20,278 nt of DNA from a virus. Of this stretch, positions 1 to 4,868 are shown piece after piece. The stretch spans positions 1 through 20,278 of IMG/VR virus record IMGVR_UViG_3300006805_000213. One strand, written 5' to 3'. The number at the start of each line of letters is the position of its first letter. The stretch's first letter is position 1. Below the pieces are notes generated by a model. It made no database searches, was not told where the DNA came from, and saw nothing but the letters and a program-made list of their open reading frames with translations. Made by a program: the position numbers and the translations under genes.

Positions 1-129
1 GTTGAACGGCTAGCAATGATCGGCGTGACTGGCTCAAGCCTTGCGATAGGAGCCGGGCACATCATGACGCGCCGCGAGCACTTTTGCGGAGAATTTCGAG
101 ACACAGACGGCCTGACGGATAACGCATGA
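1..129 (+). CDS. C-terminal end of an unknown phage protein (partial)
   Basis: Frame 1 is open from the first base to a TGA at 127-129, giving 42 residues that begin VERLAMIGVTGSS and end GLTDNA. The other two plus frames stop within the first few codons, so this is the only plus frame that could carry a gene in from the left. The piece is neither strongly hydrophobic nor repetitive, and I do not recognise its family. It lies on the same strand as the Tad1-like gene about 100 bases downstream and is probably part of the same early or accessory cluster. Its stop overlaps an ATG in an ATGA arrangement that opens a 16-codon ORF. Real coding is likely but not proven, because only 42 residues are visible. 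Confidence 0.4.
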   Translation, partial: VERLAMIGVTGSSLAIGAGHIMTRREHFCGEFRDTDGLTDNA

Positions 130-176
130 AATCACAGGTGCACCGCAGCTTTATCGCGGGGCGTCCTGTGGATTGA
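126..176 (+). CDS. Possible 16-aa peptide ORF upstream of tad1
   Basis: An ATG at 126 overlaps the TGA of the upstream partial gene (ATGA) and opens a 16-residue ORF, MKSQVHRSFIAGRPVD, ending at TGA 174-176. It lies 51 bases before the Tad1-like start. It could be a translated leader peptide, a translational-coupling relay or chance. No ribosome binding site is evident beyond the overlap, and I do not recognise the peptide. Confidence 0.2.
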   Translation: MKSQVHRSFIAGRPVD

Positions 177-227
177 CGGGTTAGCCGCCACCCGTGGAAG
201 AGCGGAAACACTGAAAAGGAAACAACG

Positions 228-590
228 ATGCGCGAACTGAACGAACACAAGATCAACCCCGGCAACGACACACTTAAGATTACCGTGCTGGACGAACCAG
301 GCCATGGCGGCGCGAACCACGCCTACGACATTGAAGGCGGCGAGGCGGTGCCGACGCACCTGCGCTTCCAGAATGGTCCGATCAACGCGGACGGAAATGG
401 TGTGAACGGCATCACGCACGAGGCGCTGCTCGCGGTGCTGTGCGACCGGCTGCGTGGTTTTCAGGCTGGGCCGTATGCCTGCAAGGCGAACGCCTGCGCG
501 CTGACGCACTTGGAAGAGGCGCAACACTGGCTGCAACAACGAACCATCGAGCGGATGCGGCGCGGTGTTGAAGGCACGCACACGGTTTAA
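228..590 (+). CDS. tad1: Tad1-like anti-Thoeris cyclic-nucleotide sponge
   Basis: This 120-aa protein matches the Tad1 family of phage proteins (Acb2/Tad1 hairpin type). Tad1 proteins bind and sequester the gcADPR signals made by Thoeris TIR enzymes; some also bind CBASS cyclic oligonucleotides. The N-terminal half (about 1-55) is beta-rich and contains FQNGPI at 47-52. The C-terminal half (about 62-115) is helical and contains GFQAGPYAC at 77-85 and RRGVEGTH at 111-118. F78, N88, R105 and R109 have the same mutual spacing (10, 17, 4) as the residues I recall for CbTad1 (F82, N92, R109, R113), a uniform shift of four. The first pair serves the gcADPR pocket and the second the cyclic-trinucleotide pocket in that homologue. 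The ATG at 228 has AAAGGA at 215-220, seven bases upstream. Its place on the early strand, away from virion genes, suits a counter-defence gene. Ligand choice cannot be read from the sequence. Confidence 0.8.
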   Translation: MRELNEHKINPGNDTLKITVLDEPGHGGANHAYDIEGGEAVPTHLRFQNGPINADGNGVNGITHEALLAVLCDRLRGFQAGPYACKANACALTHLEEAQHWLQQRTIERMRRGVEGTHTV

Positions 591-621
591 CTTTATGCGC
601 CGCCACTGGCCGATGCTGGTG

Positions 622-647
622 GTGGCTAACGCTTAATGGCCACCAAT
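622..647 (+). other. Inverted repeat between tad1 and the coiled-coil gene
   Basis: GGTGGC and GCCACC flank a loop of about eleven bases shortly after the tad1-like gene. No T-run follows, so it is at best a weak or factor-dependent transcription end or an RNA-stabilising hairpin. It lies just upstream of the GTG proposed for the next gene and could also limit access to that start. Confidence 0.3.
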
Positions 648-651
648 AAAG

Positions 652-1320
652 GTGTCTACTTACCCCATGGCCGAGTTTTACACCACACCAACCAGAGAGC
701 AGGTAGTGCAGTGGGCAAGAGCGATTAGCAAATTCCATTCTGTTGTTATAGAGCGGTCACCAAGTTGGTTGGAAGGTTTTGCCACCCTAGCCCGAGCAGA
801 CCTAGAAGCAACCATCGCAGAGCAGGCGAAGGAGCTTACTGATTTACGACTTCAGTGCATAACGGACTTTGGACAGTACCAAGAAGCTCATGAGAAAATT
901 GCAGAGCAGGCGAAGGAGATCGAAGACATCAAAGGCGGTATGGCTTACCGAAATAGCCTAGTTGGCAGACTTGAATCTGAGCGCGACCAGCTTCGCAAGC
1001 AGATCGAAGAACTAGCCGAGGCTATCCGGGTGAAGGATGCTCTGTTATCCGAGATTGCCAAGCAGACGCCAGAGAAGCCCAATTACTGGGCATCGCGTAG
1101 CCAGTGCGAACGAAACAGTGCAGATGCAGAGGATGTACTGACCATTCAGCCATCCCCCGAAATCCTAGCCGCACGGGATCAGCGAGTCGCGGAGGCTTGT
1201 GCTAAGTTAATAGTTTCCGACAATGGAAAGTGCGATTCACATGTTATCGCCAGCCAGTTAGTGTGCGGCGAATGGAGGAAATACCTGTTACCGAGCAAGA
1301 ACAAATGGACCGCGCCCTGA
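652..1320 (+). CDS. Coiled-coil phage early-region protein, function unknown
   Basis: This 222-aa protein (from GTG 652; an in-frame ATG at 667 would give 217 aa) has a helical, charged centre from about 48 to 135, rich in E, K, Q, L and A. It reads as coiled coil and repeats IAEQAKE at about 54-60 and 83-89. The underlying DNA, GCAGAGCAGGCGAAGGAG, is duplicated near 817-834 and 902-919. The C-terminal part (about 155-222) is less regular and contains several cysteines. The architecture, a short variable head then coiled coil then variable tail, resembles accessory proteins of the Ea22/Ead type in lambdoid phages, but I see no diagnostic motif. AAAGGTG at 648-654 could serve as ribosome binding site for the ATG at 667. 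Function is unknown. Confidence 0.6.
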   Translation: MSTYPMAEFYTTPTREQVVQWARAISKFHSVVIERSPSWLEGFATLARADLEATIAEQAKELTDLRLQCITDFGQYQEAHEKIAEQAKEIEDIKGGMAYRNSLVGRLESERDQLRKQIEELAEAIRVKDALLSEIAKQTPEKPNYWASRSQCERNSADAEDVLTIQPSPEILAARDQRVAEACAKLIVSDNGKCDSHVIASQLVCGEWRKYLLPSKNKWTAP

Positions 1321-1436
1321 TGTTTTGGGCCGCCAACGACAATCACATCCATGGAAACCAAAACTTAGACCAGTTCATCCAGCAGCGAATTTGCGCCTGC
1401 TGGCACGAACGAATAGCGACCATGATCGGCGGGTGA
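1272..1436 (+). CDS. Small overlapping ORF, hypothetical
   Basis: A 54-residue frame beginning MEEIPVTEQEQMDRAL overlaps the last 49 bases of the coiled-coil gene in another frame and continues alone to TGA at 1434-1436. It contains FWAANDNHIHG and QQRICACWHER, a plausible small soluble protein. No clear Shine-Dalgarno sequence precedes the ATG at 1272, and an ATG at 1305 is an alternative. Overlapping tail-to-head starts are normal in phage early operons. It is the last plus-strand gene before the convergent late block. I do not recognise the family. Confidence 0.4.
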   Translation: MEEIPVTEQEQMDRALMFWAANDNHIHGNQNLDQFIQQRICACWHERIATMIGG

Positions 1437-1476
1437 GCGGCCTTCCATTCTGCAAAGCTGATTATCTTGGCTTCCA

Positions 1477-1674
1477 TCAGTAGTACCCATTCACGAATAC
1501 AACGCGCAACTTGTCGTCATAGTCTTCACCGACCGCAGGCGCAACGAGGTAATGCGATCTGACTTCGGGAAAGTAACCGCCTCGCCCTGCTTTGCAATGA
1601 CGTTCGGCGAAGTCGCGTAATTGCTCCATGTTCATGGCTGGCGGGAATGATGGCAGACGATGGTTGTCTGTCAC
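1477..1674 (-). CDS. Small hypothetical protein at the end of the lysis cassette
   Basis: This is the last gene of the late block. I place the start at GTG 1674, because it overlaps the TGA of the preceding gene (1673-1671) as GTGA, the same coupling seen upstream; a TTG at 1692 or an ATG at 1635 are alternatives. From GTG 1674 the product is 65 aa, with no signal peptide or membrane segment. It contains MEQLRDFAERHCK, then a tyrosine-rich tail ending VVFVNGYY. No family is recognised. Its position suggests a lysis-accessory or host-interaction role, but only context supports that. Confidence 0.5.
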   Translation of the reverse strand: MTDNHRLPSFPPAMNMEQLRDFAERHCKAGRGGYFPEVRSHYLVAPAVGEDYDDKLRVVFVNGYY

Positions 1675-2012
1675 TTCTGCAAGCCTAGCCAAGCGAGAAT
1701 GCCGCCAACAGCCAACACCGTCATATAGCCGAGCACCTTTTCAAGCACACTGACTTTGACCTTGCGCGCATCCTCTGCGGCTTCCTGTTCCTCTTTCATC
1801 TTCTTCGTGATCCATTCATGATGATCATGGTGCATCGGAGCATGTCCGTTCAAGACGGTATCGCGCAGGCTCTTTTCATCGGCCCATATCGCGTCAATCT
1901 TGCCGCCGATTTCCTCAATCACGCCGAGCATGAGCAGGAGCAACATCTTTAGATTGCTGTCATCGGTCTTGGCGATTGCGCTCATGATTTCGGATTTGGC
2001 GTTGAAGCTCAC
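1671..2012 (-). CDS. Tail-anchored membrane protein of the lysis cassette
   Basis: This 113-aa protein starts at GTG 2012, which overlaps the TGA of the holin gene (GTGA), so translation is probably coupled. It has a hydrophobic amphipathic helix near 22-32, a histidine-rich stretch (HAPMHHDHHEW, 57-67), a charged likely helical segment to about 90, and one clear transmembrane segment at about 92-110 near the C terminus. The layout, a cytoplasmic charged domain followed by a C-terminal membrane anchor, recalls XhlA-type accessory proteins that act with holins. There is no N-terminal signal or lipobox, so it does not look like an Rz or Rz1 spanin. A role modulating holin or lysis timing is inferred from position. 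Confidence 0.65.
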   Translation of the reverse strand: MSFNAKSEIMSAIAKTDDSNLKMLLLLMLGVIEEIGGKIDAIWADEKSLRDTVLNGHAPMHHDHHEWITKKMKEEQEAAEDARKVKVSVLEKVLGYMTVLAVGGILAWLGLQK

Positions 2013-2398
2013 TTTGTCGCTCCGGTTACTTTCTCATAAGTTCTATACCCGCCAAGGCCAAGCATGGCGACGAGCAGCGGCATCATCTCCGATACGTCTG
2101 CGGCTGTCAGCGCGACGCTGTAACCTGCGATAACGCATCCGGCCTTAACAACGGGCAGGCCGACCCAATTCCACGCGCAGCCAGCGCCGCAGACCCATCC
2201 GATGAATGGTCGCCATCCCGATACGAACCGGGAAGGATTTGATGCTTCTGCCTTGTTGATCTCTAGCTGGCCCATGACGACAGACGTAGCCATCGCTAGT
2301 TGCGCCCGTTCCTGCTCTGACTTGTCAGGCCATATCTTCCCGATGACCGTCGTCGCCAGATCAGCAACCGCGCCAATCCCTGTAATGTCTAATCCCAT
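2009..2398 (-). CDS. Holin of the 3-TM superfamily
   Basis: The 129-aa product (MGLDITGIGAVADL...) matches phage holins of the three-transmembrane family (PF11351 type). These form lesions in the inner membrane that release the endolysin. An amphipathic N-terminal helix (5-20) is followed by a charged segment with the family-typical NPSRFVSGWRPFIGW around 54-68. Hydrophobic segments follow at about 64-83, 86-100 and 104-120. The start is ATG 2398, not the longer in-frame extension: AAGGAG lies upstream, and the ATG overlaps the endolysin stop as TGATG. The gene sits directly downstream of the M15 endolysin and upstream of a tail-anchored membrane protein, a compact coupled lysis cassette. Confidence 0.85.
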   Translation of the reverse strand: MGLDITGIGAVADLATTVIGKIWPDKSEQERAQLAMATSVVMGQLEINKAEASNPSRFVSGWRPFIGWVCGAGCAWNWVGLPVVKAGCVIAGYSVALTAADVSEMMPLLVAMLGLGGYRTYEKVTGATK

Positions 2399-2823
2399 CA
2401 CGCAATCTCCTTGTAGCCGTTCCCGTTGTAAGCAAGGCACTGACCGCGCATCCGTGCATCAAATCCTATATGGCACCATGTCCCGTATTCGACGATAAGC
2501 TGATCGAAGCAAATCTCTGATTCGCGGATAGCATCGAACACTTCGCGCACTGAGCCGTAACCTGGGCAGGTGAAATCGACTGCCTCTCCGCGAACATGTG
2601 AGCTAGTAGCAGAACCGCGAACCGCGGCGTTCAATTCAGGCGAACGATAGCCAGAGGAAACAATCACCGGATGGCCGAGCAACTCTCGAACCTTGTCCAT
2701 GTGGTAGGCGGTGAAGCCGAGTTGATTCGCCGTCTCCATGCTTGGTGTGTTGTCGATACCGAGCCGAGCGGCAGTCTGCGAAAAGGTTAGTTCTTCAAGC
2801 GTGAAATATTTAGATAGCTTCAT
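2398..2823 (-). CDS. Endolysin, M15-family peptidase (VanY/D-Ala-D-Ala type)
   Basis: The 141-aa protein is a single-domain zinc peptidase of the M15A group that cleaves peptidoglycan stem peptides during lysis. Visible family features are VSSGYRSPELN at 55-65, the zinc motif SSHVRGEAVDF with H76 and D83, FDQLIVEY at 106-113 with likely catalytic E112, and WCHIGF at 117-122 with H118 as third ligand. The N terminus, KYFTLEELTFSQTA, is the usual opening of phage M15 endolysins. There is no signal peptide, so export depends on the adjacent holin. The ATG at 2823 overlaps the upstream gene's stop (ATGA), and its own stop overlaps the holin start (TGATG). Confidence 0.92.
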   Translation of the reverse strand: MKLSKYFTLEELTFSQTAARLGIDNTPSMETANQLGFTAYHMDKVRELLGHPVIVSSGYRSPELNAAVRGSATSSHVRGEAVDFTCPGYGSVREVFDAIRESEICFDQLIVEYGTWCHIGFDARMRGQCLAYNGNGYKEIA

Positions 2824-3239
2824 GGCTTGGTCTTTATGCGAATGGTGAAAACGTACTTGCAGCGCCCATGTAACTGATAATCAGTCCATCCGAAGCGCAG
2901 ATCGAGGAATCTTCCGGAGAATAGCGGGACCTGTCTGGATGACCATAAAGCCCAAGCCGGGCGCGGATCGGCTGGCACGCCAATCACGAAATAATTAAAT
3001 CGGTTCCCACCGTTGCGCCATAGCCAGCGCACTTTGTTGATGTAGCTGATCGGGCTGCTGCCCCATAGATGCTCAGCCTTCCACCCATCATCGCCGGTCA
3101 AGTCGTTGTCAATTGTCCCGATCCACTTGAACGGGAATGTGACGTCATTCTTGTGGCTGAATGCGACAGCGACGAATGCCAGCGGATAGCGGACCAGTAT
3201 GACCAGCATCCACGGCAGGAAGCGGAGCGCGTATTGCAT
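2820..3239 (-). CDS. Phage membrane protein (DUF7338-like), function unknown
   Basis: The product is 139 aa from ATG 3239; a GTG immediately before it is in frame, but the ATG overlaps the previous stop as TGATG. Hydrophobic segments at about 5-27 (LPWMLVILVRYPLAFVAVAF) form one or two membrane passes, followed by a soluble tryptophan- and arginine-rich domain with RNGGNRFNYFVIG and FGWTDYQLHG. I recall similar proteins beside phage tail fibre and lysis genes under a DUF7338-type label, but the exact family is uncertain. The gene overlaps the endolysin (ATGA), so it is translated as part of the lysis cassette. A role in lysis or superinfection exclusion is possible and unproven. Confidence 0.65.
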   Translation of the reverse strand: MQYALRFLPWMLVILVRYPLAFVAVAFSHKNDVTFPFKWIGTIDNDLTGDDGWKAEHLWGSSPISYINKVRWLWRNGGNRFNYFVIGVPADPRPAWALWSSRQVPLFSGRFLDLRFGWTDYQLHGRCKYVFTIRIKTKP

Positions 3240-3697
3240 CACAGCGTTTCGGCCAGTTCGAACATGGCGTCGACTTGGGCATCGGTCAGCCCGAGAGCGC
3301 CAGCTGCGCCGGCCAGGGTAGCGTCATCGCGGCGCCACTCTTGGGCCTTGTTGATAAAGGCGCGCTCAGCAAAGGTGCGTGCCGGGTCATTGGCCCATGC
3401 GTCATATGCTGTCGCCAATCCTGATCGGTCGATAGCCAACAGCCCTTGCAGCGCCGTGATTCTGGCGACCGGTTGCGGAAGCACTACGGGAGGCGGAAGC
3501 ACTACGGGAGGCGGAATGTCGACTTTCGACCACGACCCGTTTACGAACAGCTGCATTTTTCCTGCGGTAGCCGGGGGCGGCTTAATGGGTGTCGAAAAAG
3601 CGGGGATGAGAAAGACGCCAGGCTCGAGCGGAGATTCGTCGGCAATAGATTCTCCAAGGAGCAATCCGGATGTTGGGTGGTAGTTGAAAATTTTCAT
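3239..3697 (-). CDS. Tail fibre assembly / chaperone-like protein
   Basis: The product is 152 aa from ATG 3697 (MKIFNYHPTSG). The ATG at 3706 is only two bases after the fibre stop, and AAGGA is correctly spaced (8 bases) only for ATG 3697. The N-terminal half (1-58) contains LEPGVFLIPAFSTPIKPP and FVNGSW, typical of small proteins encoded after collar-type tail fibres that aid fibre assembly. A proline-rich hinge (about 62-76) is built from an 18-base tandem repeat. The C-terminal half (about 80-152) is a predicted helical domain with FAERAFINKAQEWRRDD. It lies immediately downstream of the fibre gene and its stop overlaps the next start. Assembly function follows from position and N-terminal resemblance. 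Confidence 0.65.
   Translation of the reverse strand: MKIFNYHPTSGLLLGESIADESPLEPGVFLIPAFSTPIKPPPATAGKMQLFVNGSWSKVDIPPPVVLPPPVVLPQPVARITALQGLLAIDRSGLATAYDAWANDPARTFAERAFINKAQEWRRDDATLAGAAGALGLTDAQVDAMFELAETL
3475..3516. repeat. 18-bp tandem repeat encoding a Pro/Val hinge
   Basis: GCGGAAGCACTACGGGAG occurs twice in direct succession (3475-3492, 3493-3510), followed by a six-base partial third copy. The unit is six codons and encodes PPVVLP-type hexapeptides in the fibre-assembly protein. Copy-number change by slippage would stay in frame. Confidence 0.9.
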
Positions 3698-3708
3698 TCC
3701 AGTCATCC

Positions 3709-4806
3709 TTAATACTTAATACAGGCGAGCAGCGCGATATTGCGCGGACGTGTCTCGGCCCCACCCGTCGCGTTAGTGTTATATGGGTTAAGACTTGAAC
3801 TACCAGAAGACTGGGGAGCGCCTCCTGATGTACCCAATAGAGCGCTTACCGAGTGAACGTGACTTTTTAGCTCATCTGCCTGAGCAGATCCAAACGCCCG
3901 GCCAGAGTCTATCCCGCGAGAATCGTCCCACCCACGAATAAACTCACCGCGCAAGTCCGGAATATTGAACGTAGTGGAGCCGTCTCCAACGCCAAATGTT
4001 GTTCCGATTGCCGTGAAAAGATTGGAGTATGTTGATCTCGATACAGCGGCTCCGTTAGCCTTCATGTACCCTGTGGGGGCTGTATTTCTGGCAAACACAA
4101 CAATCGCCCCTGCCTGAACTGTTGATATTCCGGTAAGAGAAGAACCGTCACCGTTCGGAGCCAGGACATTTGTCCCAACGACAAGATCAAGAAACATGCG
4201 CATCTGTGCTGCCGTCTTGTACATCCACCCGTCGTTTGTCGGGTTGATTACCAACACAGTATCAGCGCCGCCCGTCATGCTCGGGATCGATCCGGCGCTA
4301 GTTGCTGCCAGTTCCGCCGATGCGCTGGCAGCAACTGCTGCGCTCTCGGCGTCAGCCGCCGCGCTTTGAAGGTCGCCAATCAGATCATCAGGTGACGCGC
4401 TGGAAGAAATATTAACCTTGACCGCCCGGCCAACTTTCTCGGCAAGTTGTTGCGTGAGAATCGTCAGGCGATCAAGCGCGGAATTTATAACCGATGGATA
4501 GAACCCGCCTGCGTTGGTAAGCACGACAGGCTGCAGGTTAGCAACTTGCGAGGTGATCGTCGTCAGATGCCCAGATTCTGCTGCAGTAACCAGATTTACG
4601 GTTCCGCCCGGGTTGCTATCTTGATCCGCGTTCAGGCTGACGGTGTAGTGCGTCGTCAGTGTCAGCGTCGTTTCAACACCGGAAAGGTCTGCGCGAACGA
4701 CCAGCACGTCAGCCTCACTGAAAACCTTGAACGAGAACGGCAGGGCCGTCGTTATGCCGTTTCCGGTATAGGGACCGGCCTTGCGCGTTTCGCTTGCTAT
4801 CGACAT
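3709..4806 (-). CDS. Tail fibre with T7-type N-terminal adaptor and phage tail-collar domain
   Basis: The 365-aa protein begins with a T7 gp17-like virion-attachment domain (about 1-130; GPYTGNGITTALPFSFKVF near 11-29). An alanine/serine-rich helical segment follows (about 147-170, AAADAESAAVAASASAEL), probably a trimeric coiled coil. A collar domain follows at about 231-290 (TAPTGYMKANGAAV, FNIPDLRGEFIRGW). The tail ends ETRPRNIALLACIKY, the usual end of collar-type fibres. The host-recognition tip should lie in the C-terminal third. The ATG at 4806 has CAGGAG upstream. A copy of the 14-base boundary motif lies 48 bases before it. The next gene is the assembly partner. Confidence 0.88.
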   Translation of the reverse strand: MSIASETRKAGPYTGNGITTALPFSFKVFSEADVLVVRADLSGVETTLTLTTHYTVSLNADQDSNPGGTVNLVTAAESGHLTTITSQVANLQPVVLTNAGGFYPSVINSALDRLTILTQQLAEKVGRAVKVNISSSASPDDLIGDLQSAAADAESAAVAASASAELAATSAGSIPSMTGGADTVLVINPTNDGWMYKTAAQMRMFLDLVVGTNVLAPNGDGSSLTGISTVQAGAIVVFARNTAPTGYMKANGAAVSRSTYSNLFTAIGTTFGVGDGSTTFNIPDLRGEFIRGWDDSRGIDSGRAFGSAQADELKSHVHSVSALLGTSGGAPQSSGSSSLNPYNTNATGGAETRPRNIALLACIKY

Positions 4807-4854
4807 GCGCCGAACTCCTGAATGATTGCCGCAAGGCTATCCGTCAGAAGTTCG

Positions 4855-4868
4855 GATACGCGCACCCT
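4855..4868 (-). promoter_or_regulatory. Late module boundary motif AGGGTGCGCGTATC, copy 1
   Basis: Read on the minus strand, this exact 14-mer begins at the base after the TAA (4871-4869) of the giant ejection-protein gene and ends 48 bases before the tail fibre ATG. The bases TATCCG (from within the motif outward) pair with CGGATA at 4843-4838 across a nine-base loop. Function is unknown; a late promoter, RNA element or recombination boundary are candidates. Confidence 0.7.

Noticed and set aside
1437-1476. Bidirectional terminator at the convergence of early and late strands
   Set aside because: No stem followed by a T-run could be found on either strand in the short gap.
3709-4000. Variable repeat of a diversity-generating retroelement at the fibre C terminus
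   Set aside because: The end matches an ordinary collar-type fibre terminus (ETRPRNIALL). No template repeat or reverse transcriptase occurs in the window.
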